Positions 1 to 10,274 of a stretch of 64,000 bases of DNA are shown piece by piece; positions within the stretch are counted from its first letter, which is position 1, and each line of letters begins with the position of its first letter. The translations under genes and the position numbers were made by a program. The stretch lies in NCBI GenBank assembly GCA_000716465.1, contig JNWL01000005.1, positions 186,001 through 250,000 of the forward strand. The letters run 5' to 3'. The notes below the pieces were generated by a model. The model did not search any database and was not told where the DNA came from. It saw nothing but the letters and a program-made list of their open reading frames with translations. Source of the stretch: Streptomyces bikiniensis. GTDB taxonomy: Bacteria > Actinomycetota > Actinomycetes > Streptomycetales > Streptomycetaceae.

Positions 1-438
1 GACTTCGGCATCTCCGTCCTCGTCACCTCCCACCTCCTCGGCGAACTGGAACGCACCTGCGACCACGTCGTCGTCATCGACGGCGGGCGCCTCCTGCGCT
101 CCAGCTCCACCAGCGACTTCACCCGGACCACCACGACCCTCGCGGTCGAGGTCACCGACTCCGACGAGCACCCCGACGGCACGGCGGCCCTCCGCACGGC
201 CCTCACCGCCGCCGGCGTCACCCTCCACCCGGGCGTGGAGGAGGGCCTGCCCGGCGCCGGCCACATCCTGCTCCTGGAGGCGGAGGGCGAGGAGACGTAC
301 GACCTCGTGCGCGACACCGTCGCCGGGCTCGGCCTCGGGCTCGTCCGCATGGAGCAGCGCCGCCACCACATCGCCGAGGTCTTCCGTCCGGAGGCCGCCG
401 AGGCGTCCACGCCGCACGAGGAGGTGCCGGCCCGATGA
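1..438 (+). CDS. ABC transporter ATP-binding protein, C-terminal part (5' end outside window)
   Basis: The reading frame is open from base 1 to the TGA at 436-438. The visible 145 residues begin just before the H-loop of an ABC ATPase (VTSHLLGELERTCDHVVVIDGG), so Walker A, signature and Walker B lie upstream of the window. The remainder is the usual C-terminal tail of ABC-2-type exporter ATPases. The next gene starts inside this stop codon (ATGA), so it is translationally coupled to the permease. With the following three genes it makes two ATPase-permease pairs, typical of ABC-2 exporters of unknown substrate in Streptomyces. Confidence 0.9.
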   Translation, partial: DFGISVLVTSHLLGELERTCDHVVVIDGGRLLRSSSTSDFTRTTTTLAVEVTDSDEHPDGTAALRTALTAAGVTLHPGVEEGLPGAGHILLLEAEGEETYDLVRDTVAGLGLGLVRMEQRRHHIAEVFRPEAAEASTPHEEVPAR

Positions 439-1346
439 GCACCCAGATCCCCCAGCCCTCCCAGGCCGCTCCCGACACGACCCGGATCCACAACATCGGC
501 TACCGGTCCTACGACGGCCCGCGCCTCGGCCGGGCGTACGCGCGCCGGTCGCTCTTCTCGCAGTCCCTGCGCGGCGCGTACGGACTGGGCCGCAGCGCCA
601 AGTCCAAGGTGCTGCCGATGCTGCTCGCCGGCGTGATGTGCGCCCCCGCGCTGATCATCGTCGCCGTCGCGGTCGCCACCCAGCAGACCAAGCTCTCGAT
701 CGAGTACACGCAGTACGCGATCTACCTCCAGGTCGTCATCGGCATCTTCCTGGCCTCCCAGGCTCCCCAGTCCGTCTCCCGCGACCTCCGGTTCAGGACC
801 GTGCCCCTGTACTTCTCCCGCCCGATCGAGCGCGCGGACTACGTCCTCGCCAAGTACGGGGCGATGGCGTCGGCACTCTTCATCCTCACGGCCGTCCCGC
901 TGCTGATCATGTGGATCGGCTCGATGCTCGCCAAGATGGACTTCGCCGAGCAGACCAAGATGTTCGGCCAGGGGCTCGTCTCCGTGGCGCTGCTCTCGCT
1001 GCTCTTCGGCGGCATCGGCCTCGTCATGGCGGCCCTCACCCCGCGCCGGGGCTTCGGCGTCGCCGCCGTCATCGGCGTGCTGACCATCTCGTACGGCGCG
1101 GTCTCGACGCTCATGGGCATCGCCTACGTCACGGAGAACGCGGGCGCCATCAAGTGGCTCGGCCTGTTCTCCCCGATCACCCTCATCGACGGCGTGCAGA
1201 ACGCCTTCCTGGGCGCACCGTCCATGTTCCCCGAGCTCGGGGGCCCGGGCGCCGGGTTCGGCGTGGTCTACCTGCTGGTCGTCCTCGCGCTGATCGCCGG
1301 CTCGTACGGCATCCTGATGCGCCGCTACCGAAAGGTCGGACTGTGA
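435..1346 (+). CDS. ABC-2 type transporter permease
   Basis: A 303-residue integral membrane protein with about six hydrophobic segments after a polar N-terminal region of roughly 60 residues (first segment near LPMLLAGVMCAPALIIVAVAVA). This is the permease layout of ABC-2 exporters. The ATG overlaps the stop of the preceding ATPase gene, and the stop overlaps the GTG of the next ATPase, so the genes form one translationally coupled unit. The substrate cannot be read from sequence. Confidence 0.88.
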   Translation: MSTQIPQPSQAAPDTTRIHNIGYRSYDGPRLGRAYARRSLFSQSLRGAYGLGRSAKSKVLPMLLAGVMCAPALIIVAVAVATQQTKLSIEYTQYAIYLQVVIGIFLASQAPQSVSRDLRFRTVPLYFSRPIERADYVLAKYGAMASALFILTAVPLLIMWIGSMLAKMDFAEQTKMFGQGLVSVALLSLLFGGIGLVMAALTPRRGFGVAAVIGVLTISYGAVSTLMGIAYVTENAGAIKWLGLFSPITLIDGVQNAFLGAPSMFPELGGPGAGFGVVYLLVVLALIAGSYGILMRRYRKVGL

Positions 1347-2254
1347 CCACGCTCCACATCGACCACGTCTCCCGCTGGTTCGGAAACGTCGTGGCCGTGA
1401 ACGACGTCTCGATGACGGTGGGCCCGGGCGTCACCGGCCTCCTCGGGCCCAACGGCGCCGGGAAGTCCACCCTGATCAACATGATGGGCGGCTTCCTCGA
1501 CCCCTCCACCGGCGCCGTCACCCTCGACGGGCGGACGATCTGGAGGAACGAGTCGGTCTACCGCGACATCGGCGTCGTGCCCGAGCGGGAGGCGATGTAC
1601 GACTTCCTCACCGGCCGCGAGTTCGTCGTGGCCAACGCCGAACTCCAGGGCCTCGGTGCCAAGGAGGCCCAGAGGGCCCTGGCCACGGTCGAGATGGAGT
1701 ACGCGCAGGACCGCAAGGTCTCCACCTACAGCAAGGGCATGCGGCAGCGCGTGAAGATGGCCTCGGCCCTCGTCCACGACCCGTCGGTGCTGCTGCTCGA
1801 CGAGCCGTTCAACGGCATGGACCCGCGCCAGCGCATGCAGCTGATGGACCTGCTGCGGCGGATGGGCGCGGACGGCCGCACGGTCCTCTTCTCCTCGCAC
1901 ATCCTGGAGGAGGTCGAGCAGCTCGCCTCCCACATCGAGGTGATCGTGGCCGGACGGCACGCGGCCTCCGGCGACTTCCGCAAGATCCGCCGCCTGATGA
2001 CGGACCGGCCGCACCGCTACCTGGTCCGCTCCAGCGACGACCGGGCCCTCGCGGCCGCGCTGATCGCCGACCCGTCCACGGCCGGCATCGAGGTCGACCA
2101 CGCGGACGGCGGACTGCGCATCCAGGCGGTCGACTTCGGGCGGTTCACGGAACTGCTGCCGAAGGTCGCTCGCGAGCGGGGGATCCGCCTCCTGACGGTC
2201 TCGCCCTCGGACGAGTCCCTCGAATCGGTCTTCTCGTACCTCGTAGCGGCCTGA
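1343..2254 (+). CDS. ABC transporter ATP-binding protein
   Basis: A 303-residue ATPase. Walker A is GPNGAGKST, the signature is the variant YSKGMRQRVK, Walker B is LLLDEPFNGMD, and the H-loop is FSSHILEEVEQ. A C-terminal extension of about 80 residues follows, as in ABC-2 exporters. The GTG start at 1343 lies inside the permease stop codon and is preferred because any upstream extension would run through the previous gene. It powers export with one or both flanking permeases. Confidence 0.92.
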   Translation: MTTLHIDHVSRWFGNVVAVNDVSMTVGPGVTGLLGPNGAGKSTLINMMGGFLDPSTGAVTLDGRTIWRNESVYRDIGVVPEREAMYDFLTGREFVVANAELQGLGAKEAQRALATVEMEYAQDRKVSTYSKGMRQRVKMASALVHDPSVLLLDEPFNGMDPRQRMQLMDLLRRMGADGRTVLFSSHILEEVEQLASHIEVIVAGRHAASGDFRKIRRLMTDRPHRYLVRSSDDRALAAALIADPSTAGIEVDHADGGLRIQAVDFGRFTELLPKVARERGIRLLTVSPSDESLESVFSYLVAA

Positions 2255-2268
2255 AAGGAGCCCGACCG

Positions 2269-2988
2269 ATGTACAACCCCACAGTCGCCCGACTCACCTA
2301 CCGGGCCCTCCTCGGCCGCCGCAGGGCCCTGATCCTCTTCCTGCTGCCCGCCATGCTGCTGGTCATCTCGGCCGCGATCCGCGTGCTCAACGGCGCGGAC
2401 GACCAGGCCGCGTCCGACGTCCTCGGCGGCTTCGCCCTGGCCACGATGGTGCCGCTGATCGGCGTGATCGCCGGCACGGGCGCGATCGGCCCGGAGATCG
2501 ACGACGGCTCGATCGTCTACCTGCTGTCCAAGCCCGTGAAGCGGCCCACGATCATCTTCACGAAACTGATCGTGGCGATCGCGGTGACGATGGCCTTCTC
2601 GGCGGTTCCCACGCTGATCGCCGGGTTCATCCTCAACGGCAACGGCCAGCAGGTGGCCGTTGCCTACACGGTGGCGGCGCTCGTGGCCTCCATCACGTAC
2701 AGCGCCCTGTTCCTGCTGCTCGGCACGGTCAGCCGGCACGCCGTGGTGATCGGCCTGGTCTACGCCCTGGTGTGGGAGACCCTCTTCGGCTCCCTGATCG
2801 CGGGTGCCCGCACCCTGAGCGTCCAGCAGTGGGCGCTCGCCCTCGCGGAGAAGGTCACCGGCGACGGCCTGGTCACCTCCGACGTCGGCCTCACCACGGC
2901 GGTGGTCCTCCTGGTGGCGGTCACGGTCACGGCCACCTGGTTCGCCGGCCAGAAGCTCCGCCGCCTGACCCTGGCGGGCGAGGAGTAG
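2269..2988 (+). CDS. ABC-2 type transporter permease
   Basis: A 239-residue membrane protein with six predicted hydrophobic helices. The ATG is preceded by a clear AAAGGAG ribosome-binding site. It follows the ATPase by 14 bases and closes the four-gene exporter cluster. The sequence GPEIDDGSIVYLLSKPV after helix 2 resembles the conserved cytoplasmic motif of ABC-2 subunits. The last helix is followed by a short basic tail. No substrate can be assigned. Confidence 0.88.
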   Translation: MYNPTVARLTYRALLGRRRALILFLLPAMLLVISAAIRVLNGADDQAASDVLGGFALATMVPLIGVIAGTGAIGPEIDDGSIVYLLSKPVKRPTIIFTKLIVAIAVTMAFSAVPTLIAGFILNGNGQQVAVAYTVAALVASITYSALFLLLGTVSRHAVVIGLVYALVWETLFGSLIAGARTLSVQQWALALAEKVTGDGLVTSDVGLTTAVVLLVAVTVTATWFAGQKLRRLTLAGEE

Positions 2989-3109
2989 GCCCCGGGACCG
3001 GACACGGAAGCGGTACGGCTCCGAGGGTCGTCGCCCCCGGAGCCGGGAGGCCCTTCCGGAGCCGCCCCGCCACCCCGGTCGGTTCCCCGGCCGCCCCGGC
3101 CCGTTGTGC
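2989..3109. terminator. Convergent intergenic region, likely bidirectional terminator
   Basis: The ABC operon and the MFS gene converge here. A GGCTCCG ... CGGAGCC inverted repeat near 3016-3043 could form a hairpin ending both transcripts. There is no T-tract, as is usual in Streptomyces. Confidence 0.4.
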
Positions 3110-4567
3110 TCAGACCGTGCGGTCCCGGGCGGCGAGGAGGCCCACGGCCAGGGCCGCCGCGCAGACGCCGAGGACCACGCAGATCGGTGCAGTCCAGGAG
3201 CCGGTGGCCTGGTGGAGGGCGCCGGCTGCCAGCGGGCCCGCGGCGGCGAGCAGATAGCCGACCGTCTGAGCCATCCCCGAGAGCCCGGCCGCGGTCACCG
3301 CGTCCCCGGAACGCAGCACGACCAGGGTCAGGGCGAGCCCGACCGCGCCGCCCTGGCCGATGCCGAGGAGCGCCGACCAGAGCCAGGCGCCCTCCACGGG
3401 CGCCACCATCAGACCGGCGTAACCGGCGGCGACCAGCGTGGTGACGAGCACGACCAGCGGCCGCTGACTCCGCATCCGGCCGGCGAGCAGCGGCACCACG
3501 AAGGCGCCCGCCACCTGCACCAGGTTGTTGAAGGCGAAGACCATGCCCGCGGTGGAGCGGTCCATCCCGTGGTCGACGAAGATCGTCGGCATCCAGGCGA
3601 TCAGCACATACGTCCAGAGCGACTGCAGCCCCATGAAGAGGGTGACCTGCCAGGCGAGCGCCGAGCGCCGGACGCTCACCGGGCGGGCGCCGCCGGCCGG
3701 GACGGCCCGTACCGCGTGACCCGTACGGCCGCGGGCGATCAGGACCTGGGGCAGCCAGGCGAGCGCCGCCACCGCGGCGAGCAGCGACCAGGAGCCGAGG
3801 GAGGCCTGCCAGCCGCCGCCCAGGGCCTTCTCCAGGGGGACGGCCGCCGCCGCGGCCACCGTGGCGCCCGCGATCATCGCGCCCGTGTAGACCGAGGTCA
3901 TCGACGCGGCCCGGTCCGGGAAGTCACGCTTGATCAGGCCCGGCATGAGCACGTTGAGCAGGGCGATCGCCGTCCCGACGAGGACCCCGCCGCCGTACAG
4001 CGCGTACACGGAGGGCAGGACGCGCGCGAGGATGCCGGCGGCGAGCAGGAGGAGCGCCGCGAACAGCACGCGCTCGGCGCCGAACCGGCGGCCCAGCCAC
4101 GGCGCGACCGCCGCGCCCGCGCCCAGGAAGAGCACCGGCACCGAGGTGACGAGCGAACTCGCCGCCGCGGAGAGCCCGAAGGCGGCGGATATCTCGCCGG
4201 CCAGGGGCGCCACGCTCGCCAGGGCGGCCCGCATGTTGAGCGAGGCCAGCACGATCCCGACGAGGAGCAGGGCCGGATGCGCGAGCAGGGCGCGCCGGGC
4301 CGCCGCCCCGGCCGCCGAGGGCCGAGCCCCGGCCTCGGCGTCGACGAGCACGGGCGCGGGGCCCGGCGCGGAGCCGGACACGGGCGGGGAGCCAGGGGCG
4401 AGCGCGGCGTCGGGCGCGGAACCAGGGTTCAGCGTGGTGTTGGGCGCGGTCACGGGCGCCGACGCGTCCGCCCCCCTACCTGACGCACGCGCCTCCGCAC
4501 CTGACGTACACGCCCCCGTACCCGACATCCGCGCCCCCGTACCTGACATACGCGCTCCGGCGCTCAT
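3110..4567 (-). CDS. MFS transporter, CynX/NimT-like
   Basis: A major facilitator permease of 485 residues with 12 hydrophobic segments from about residue 70 onward. It resembles the cyanate/2-nitroimidazole (CynX/NimT) subgroup, for example LASLNMRAALASVAPLAGEI after helix 1. The ATG at 4567 overlaps the stop of the GntR gene (ATGA), so the two are coupled and the regulator probably controls it. The first 70 residues are low-complexity (Ala/Gly/Ser/Pro). They begin with a 21-bp tandem repeat that supplies another in-frame ATG at 4546. The true start could therefore be internal, and the transported compound is unknown. Confidence 0.85.
   Translation of the reverse strand: MSAGARMSGTGARMSGTGACTSGAEARASGRGADASAPVTAPNTTLNPGSAPDAALAPGSPPVSGSAPGPAPVLVDAEAGARPSAAGAAARRALLAHPALLLVGIVLASLNMRAALASVAPLAGEISAAFGLSAAASSLVTSVPVLFLGAGAAVAPWLGRRFGAERVLFAALLLLAAGILARVLPSVYALYGGGVLVGTAIALLNVLMPGLIKRDFPDRAASMTSVYTGAMIAGATVAAAAAVPLEKALGGGWQASLGSWSLLAAVAALAWLPQVLIARGRTGHAVRAVPAGGARPVSVRRSALAWQVTLFMGLQSLWTYVLIAWMPTIFVDHGMDRSTAGMVFAFNNLVQVAGAFVVPLLAGRMRSQRPLVVLVTTLVAAGYAGLMVAPVEGAWLWSALLGIGQGGAVGLALTLVVLRSGDAVTAAGLSGMAQTVGYLLAAAGPLAAGALHQATGSWTAPICVVLGVCAAALAVGLLAARDRTV
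4478..4561. repeat. 21-bp tandem repeat (4 units) at the 5' end of the MFS gene
   Basis: Four imperfect 21-bp units at 4478-4498, 4499-4519, 4520-4540 and 4541-4561. Read on the minus strand they encode repeats of the seven residues RMSGTGA immediately after the first codons of the MFS gene. Units carry ATG or ACG at the start-codon-like position. Confidence 0.85.
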
Positions 4568-5244
4568 CGGGTCCGCTCCGTCAGCGCCGCGACCGTCTCC
4601 ATCGGCTCCCGCAGCAGCTCGCGGGCCTGCCGCTCCGCCGCCTCCGGGTCGCCCGCCTCGATCGCGGCCACCAGGGCCTCGTGGGCGTCGATGTCGACCG
4701 GCGGCATCTCCCGGTCGCCGAGCGCCTCCACCAGGACCTCGTGGACCTGGGCGGAGAAGAAGCGGTACACCTCCACGAAGGCCGCGTTGCGGGTCGCGCC
4801 GACGACCGCCAGGTGGAAGGCGAGGTCCGCGTCGGCGTCCCGGTCGCCCTCCTCCCGCAGGGTGGTCAGGGCGGCCCGCAGCCGCAGCAGGTCGTGGGTG
4901 TCGCGCCGGGTCGCGGCGAGCCGGGCCGCCTCGGCCTCCAGGGCGACCCGGAGTTCGAGCACGTCGGCCGCGCCCGCGTGCCGGACCCCGTGCAGGACGG
5001 CCGCCGGGTCGGCGGTGGACCTGACGAAGGTGCCGTTGCCCTGCCGGGACTCCAGGAGCCCGGCGTGGACGAGGACCCGGACGGCCTCGCGGACGGTGTT
5101 GCGGCCCACTCCGAGCTGCTGCGCCAGCTCGTGCTCGGTGGGGATGCGGTCGCCGACCGCCCACTCCCCGCCCGCGAGCTGACCGCGGAGCTGTTCCACC
5201 GCGGAGTCCACCAGCGAGGTCCGCCCCGCCGCCCTGAGCGCCAT
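4564..5244 (-). CDS. GntR/FadR-family transcriptional regulator
   Basis: A 226-residue regulator. It has an N-terminal winged helix-turn-helix of the GntR type ([28 protein letters not shown], about residues 32-60) and a C-terminal FadR/FCD all-helical ligand domain containing conserved Asp/His residues. It starts with ATG at 5244, is divergent from lpdA by 121 bp, and overlaps the downstream MFS gene by four bases. The arrangement suggests a ligand-responsive repressor of that transporter, perhaps with effects on the divergent promoter. The ligand is unknown. Confidence 0.9.
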   Translation of the reverse strand: MALRAAGRTSLVDSAVEQLRGQLAGGEWAVGDRIPTEHELAQQLGVGRNTVREAVRVLVHAGLLESRQGNGTFVRSTADPAAVLHGVRHAGAADVLELRVALEAEAARLAATRRDTHDLLRLRAALTTLREEGDRDADADLAFHLAVVGATRNAAFVEVYRFFSAQVHEVLVEALGDREMPPVDIDAHEALVAAIEAGDPEAAERQARELLREPMETVAALTERTR

Positions 5245-5365
5245 GCCGTCCGCCCTCTCATTTGCCCGGTTGCCCAGTCATCCTACAACTCACGGCCTCC
5301 GGGACACCGGACTACTGTGGGGCCGTACGCGGACCGCACACCCTCATCACCCTCGGGAGTCAGTC
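5245..5365. promoter_or_regulatory. Divergent promoter region GntR / lpdA
   Basis: This 121-bp gap must hold promoters for the GntR-MFS pair and for lpdA. A plausible ribosome-binding site (CGGGAG) lies before the lpdA ATG. I cannot assign the -10/-35 boxes with confidence. Confidence 0.5.
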
Positions 5366-6769
<1,404 letters not shown>

Positions 6770-6814
6770 GGCCGCTACCAGGGCCCGGCGGGTCCGGGTG
6801 ATAGGCACTGAAGG

Positions 6815-7504
6815 GTGCCGAGCAGCAGGGTGCCGAACGAGAAGGCGCCGAGCAGTACCCCTCCGGGTGGCGAACCGTCCCGGCCGATCAGGTCGTGGGT
6901 GCGTTCGTCACCCGGTACGCAGGTGTGGCTGGCGGTCGTCGCGCTCACCAGCCTCGTCCTCGCGCTCGTTCCCACCGGCGTGGAGGAGTACTTCCTCCAC
7001 CGCAACAGCAGCAACCTGCACCAGCTCGCCCACCACCCGGTGCGGGCCCTGCTCGGCAGCGCGTTCTGGATCGAGGACCCGGCCGACATCGTGCTGTACG
7101 CGGTGCTCTTCGAGCTCCTGCACGCGCCCGTGGAGCGCTGGCTCGGCACCGCGAAGTGGCTCTTCACCGTCGCCGCCGCGCACATCACGGCGACGCTCGT
7201 CAGCCAGCAGGCGGTCCTGGCGGCCATCCGCCTCCACGACGTGCCGCGCGGCATGGCGCACGTCGTGGACATCGGGGTCAGCTACGGACTCGCCGCCTCG
7301 GCGGGCATCCTCGCGTACCGGCTCGCCCGGCCCTGGCGCCGGTTCCACCTCGTGGGCGTGATCGCGCTCTTCGCCGTCCCGCTCGTCACCGACCGCACGT
7401 ACACCGATCTGGGTCACGCGATCGCCCTGGCCGTCGGCCTCGCCTGCTACCCGCTGACGCGCGGAAAACCGGTCGCACACGAACAGCGACCCGGCGCACA
7501 CTAG
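6815..7504 (+). CDS. Rhomboid-like integral membrane protein
   Basis: A 229-residue membrane protein with six hydrophobic segments, similar to the rhomboid-like proteins annotated in actinobacteria. A serine in GVSYG (about residue 156) and a histidine in DLGHAIAL (about residue 201) fall where the rhomboid Ser-His dyad is expected, so an active intramembrane protease is possible but unproven. The start is uncertain: GTG at 6815 or GTG at 6830, the latter having a better-spaced purine-rich stretch. It is transcribed alone, 45 bp after lpdA. Confidence 0.72.
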   Translation: MPSSRVPNEKAPSSTPPGGEPSRPIRSWVRSSPGTQVWLAVVALTSLVLALVPTGVEEYFLHRNSSNLHQLAHHPVRALLGSAFWIEDPADIVLYAVLFELLHAPVERWLGTAKWLFTVAAAHITATLVSQQAVLAAIRLHDVPRGMAHVVDIGVSYGLAASAGILAYRLARPWRRFHLVGVIALFAVPLVTDRTYTDLGHAIALAVGLACYPLTRGKPVAHEQRPGAH

Positions 7505-7601
7505 ACGTACGGGGGACACGGGGGATCTCCCGGAGGAGAGGGGCGGCCGCTTCGAGCGCGCGGACTCGGTCCACGCGGGCCGCCCCCTCCTTTCAGGTCC
7601 T

Positions 7602-7688
7602 GGTTCAGGTCCCGGGCCCTTTTGTCTCCCGGTTCAGGTCTCGGGTCCTTTTGAGTACCGGGTCAGGTTCCGGGTCCTTTTGGGTACC
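7602..7688. repeat. 29-bp tandem repeat, three units
   Basis: Three units at 7602-7630, 7631-7659 and 7660-7688 share a GGTTCAGGT...CGGGTCCTTTTG core. A partial unit precedes them near 7591. They lie in the gap between convergent genes, eight bases beyond the stop of the HAD gene, and each unit carries CCTGA on the minus strand. They may help end transcription. Confidence 0.85.
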
Positions 7689-7696
7689 GGACCGGC

Positions 7697-8503
7697 TCAG
7701 CCGGTCAGCAGGCGCTCCAGGACGACCGCGATGCCGTCCTCCTCGTTCGAGGCGGTCACCTCGTCGGCCACCGCCCTCAGCTCCGCGTGCGCGTTGCCCA
7801 TGGCCACGCCGCGGGCCGCCCAGCCGAACATCGGGATGTCGTTGGGCATGTCGCCGAAGGCGATCGTCTCCACCGCCTTCACGCCCAGCCGGCGCGCGGC
7901 GAGCGAGAGGCCCGTCGCCTTGCTGAGGCCGAGCGGGAGGATCTCCACGATGCCGGGGCCCGCCATGACGATGTCCACGAGCCCGCCGACCGTGGCGCGG
8001 GCGGCCCGGGTCAGCTCGTCGTCGGTCAGCGTCGGGTGCTGGATGTAGAGCTTGGTCAGCGGCGCCGACCACAGCTCCGACGGGTCCTCGTACGGCACGT
8101 ACGGCAGCGGACCCTCGTGGGCCCGGTAGCCGGGGCCCATCAGGACCTCGCCCTCCAGACCGTCGCGGCTCGCGGCGAGGGCCAGCGGCCCCACCTCGGC
8201 CTCGATCTTGGACAGGGCGAGCCCGGCGAGCTGCCGGTCCAGGGTCAGCGAGGTCAGCAGCCGGTGCTCACCGGCGTGGTAGACCTGCGCGCCCTGCCCG
8301 CACACCGCGATCCCCTCGTAGCCGAGGTCGTCGAGGATGTGCCGGGTCCAGGGCACCGCCCGGCCGGTGACCACGATGTGGGCGGCGCCCGCCGCCGTCG
8401 CGGCGGCGAGCGCGTCCCGCGTACGGTCCGACACGGACTCGTCGGAGCGCAGCAGCGTCCCGTCGAGGTCCGTGGCGACCAGGCGGTAGGGGAAGGGGCT
8501 CAC
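7697..8503 (-). CDS. Cof-type HAD-superfamily hydrolase
   Basis: A 268-residue haloacid dehalogenase-like phosphatase of the Cof/IIB class. Motif I is ATDLDGTLL near the N-terminus, with the Thr motif VVTGR next. The conserved Lys comes before [10 protein letters not shown], and the acidic motif is [11 protein letters not shown]. This group usually dephosphorylates small metabolites such as sugar phosphates or flavin/thiamine intermediates. The exact substrate is unknown. The GTG start overlaps the serS stop (GTGA), so it is coupled to serS in a two-gene operon. Confidence 0.9.
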   Translation of the reverse strand: MSPFPYRLVATDLDGTLLRSDESVSDRTRDALAAATAAGAAHIVVTGRAVPWTRHILDDLGYEGIAVCGQGAQVYHAGEHRLLTSLTLDRQLAGLALSKIEAEVGPLALAASRDGLEGEVLMGPGYRAHEGPLPYVPYEDPSELWSAPLTKLYIQHPTLTDDELTRAARATVGGLVDIVMAGPGIVEILPLGLSKATGLSLAARRLGVKAVETIAFGDMPNDIPMFGWAARGVAMGNAHAELRAVADEVTASNEEDGIAVVLERLLTG

Positions 8504-9789
8504 TTGGCGATCGGCTCCAGGACCTCACGGCCGCCGAGGTAGGGACGGAGCACCTCGGGCACCCGCACCGAACCGTCGGCCAGCTGGTGGTTCTCCAGGA
8601 TCGCCACGATCGTGCGCGGTACGGCGCACAGCGTGCCGTTCAGGGTGGCCAGCGGCTGCACCGTCTTCTTGCCGCCCTGCTCGTCGCGCATGCGGACGGA
8701 GAGGCGGCGGGCCTGGAAGCTGTCGCAGTTCGACGCCGAGGTCAGCTCGCGGTACTTGCCCTGCGTCGGGATCCACGCCTCGCAGTCGAACTTGCGGGAG
8801 GCGGAGGCGCCGAGGTCACCGGTGGCGACGTCGATGACCTGGAACGGCAGCTCCAGGCCGGTCAGCCACTGCTTCTCCCACTCCAGGAGGCGCTTGTGCT
8901 CGTTCTCCGCGTCCTCGGGCGCGACGTACGAGAACATCTCGACCTTGTCGAACTGGTGGACGCGGAAGATGCCGCGGGTGTCCTTGCCGTACGTGCCGGC
9001 CTCGCGGCGGAAGCAGGGCGAGAAGCCCGCGTACCGCAGCGGCAGCTTGTCGGCGTCGATGATCTCGTCCATGTGGTACGCGGCGAGGGGGACCTCGGAG
9101 GTGCCGACGAGGTAGTAGTCGTCCTTCTCCAGGTGGTACACGTTCTCCGCGGCCTGGCCGAGGAATCCGGTGCCCTCCATGGCGCGCGGGCGGACGAGCG
9201 CGGGGGTCAGCATGGGGATGAAGCCGGCCTCGGTGGCCTGGGCGATCGCCGCGTTGACCAGGGCCAGTTCCAGGAGGGCGCCGACGCCGGTCAGGTAGTA
9301 GAAGCGCGAGCCGGAGACCTTGGCGCCCCGCTCCACGTCGATGGCGCCGAGGGCCTCGCCCAGCTCCAGGTGGTCCTTGGGCTCGAAGCCCTCGGCCGCG
9401 AAGTCGCGGATGGTGCCGTGCGTCTCCAGGACGACGAAGTCCTCCTCGCCGCCGACGGGGACGTCCGTGTGGACGATGTTCCCGAGCTGGAGCAGCAGGC
9501 GCTTGGCCGTCTCGTCGGCCTCGTTCTGCTCGGCCTCGGCGGCCTTGACGTCGGTCTTGAGCTGCTCGGCCTTCTGCAGGAGCTCGGCGCGCTCCTCCGG
9601 GGTGGCCCTGGGGATCAGCTTGCCGAGCGCCTTCTGCTCGGATCGGAGCTCGTCGAAGCGGACGCCGGACGACCTGCGCCGCTCATCGGCGGAGAGCAGG
9701 GCGTCGACGAGGGAGACGTCCTCTCCACGGGCGCGCTGGGAGGCGCGAACACGGTCGGGGTCCTCACGGAGCAGGCGAAGGTCAATCAC
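8500..9789 (-). CDS. serS: Seryl-tRNA synthetase
   Basis: A 429-residue class II synthetase that charges serine tRNAs in the cytoplasm. The N-terminal long coiled-coil arm that binds the tRNA-Ser variable arm spans roughly residues 30-105. Motif 2 is [20 protein letters not shown] and motif 3 is near [19 protein letters not shown]. It starts at GTG 9789 with the conserved [12 protein letters not shown]. Three tRNA-Ser genes lie in the same window. The upstream region carries a DnaA-box cluster rather than a recognisable T-box. Confidence 0.97.
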   Translation of the reverse strand: MIDLRLLREDPDRVRASQRARGEDVSLVDALLSADERRRSSGVRFDELRSEQKALGKLIPRATPEERAELLQKAEQLKTDVKAAEAEQNEADETAKRLLLQLGNIVHTDVPVGGEEDFVVLETHGTIRDFAAEGFEPKDHLELGEALGAIDVERGAKVSGSRFYYLTGVGALLELALVNAAIAQATEAGFIPMLTPALVRPRAMEGTGFLGQAAENVYHLEKDDYYLVGTSEVPLAAYHMDEIIDADKLPLRYAGFSPCFRREAGTYGKDTRGIFRVHQFDKVEMFSYVAPEDAENEHKRLLEWEKQWLTGLELPFQVIDVATGDLGASASRKFDCEAWIPTQGKYRELTSASNCDSFQARRLSVRMRDEQGGKKTVQPLATLNGTLCAVPRTIVAILENHQLADGSVRVPEVLRPYLGGREVLEPIAK

Positions 9790-9899
9790 CCCACCAGGCT
9801 ACCGGTGTGTGTCGGCGCGACCCCACCGGATAAGAGGGCGTGTGGAGTTTCGCCCGAATTGCCGCTCTTGGGAATGTCGGGCGGGGTGAGTCCATTCGG

Positions 9900-10237
9900 T
9901 TATCCACAGGCTGTGTGAAAAACCTGTGGACCATGGAAAGAGTCGCAGGTCTTTTCCTCTCCGCGCCTGGGAAATCCGTGATCAAACACCATCGAGACAC
10001 TCATTCGGGTGGGAAGTGCTCACTCCGAAGAGTGGGTCTGGTGGGGGATGCTGACGAAGGCGCGGGTGAAGCGCTGTGGATGACACCCCCGGTGAAGAGG
10101 AGTGGCTAGGGCGATTTGTCGACCTTGCCGGAGTGTGGTGTCGACTTGTCCCCAGGTCGAGTGGAATGCCTGTGGATAACCTCTGTGGGTAACTGAAAAG
10201 TATGCAGGTAGGACTACTGGTTCGTACCTGTGGACGA
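9900..10237. promoter_or_regulatory. Cluster of DnaA boxes between serS and pheA
   Basis: This 485-bp gap holds no convincing gene. It contains seven 9-mers matching the DnaA box (TTRTCCACA) with at most one mismatch. Perfect TTATCCACA is at 9900-9908 and, inverted, at 10171-10179. One-mismatch boxes are at 9925-9933, 10075-10083 and 10184-10192 (all inverted), 10146-10154 (direct) and 10229-10237 (inverted). Such density is far above chance in a roughly 72% GC genome. A high-affinity DnaA-binding cluster named D78 was described in S. coelicolor and shown to titrate DnaA. As I remember, cosmid D78 includes serS/pheA, so this is probably the same locus. Promoters for serS must also lie here. 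Confidence 0.85.
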
Positions 10238-10274
10238 CCGTGCACCCTCCGGCGCGCGATCCGCCATTCTCGGA

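Noticed and set aside
9790..10270. T-box or other amino-acid riboswitch before serS
   Set aside because: No T-box sequence or specifier stem is visible. The gap is explained by DnaA boxes.
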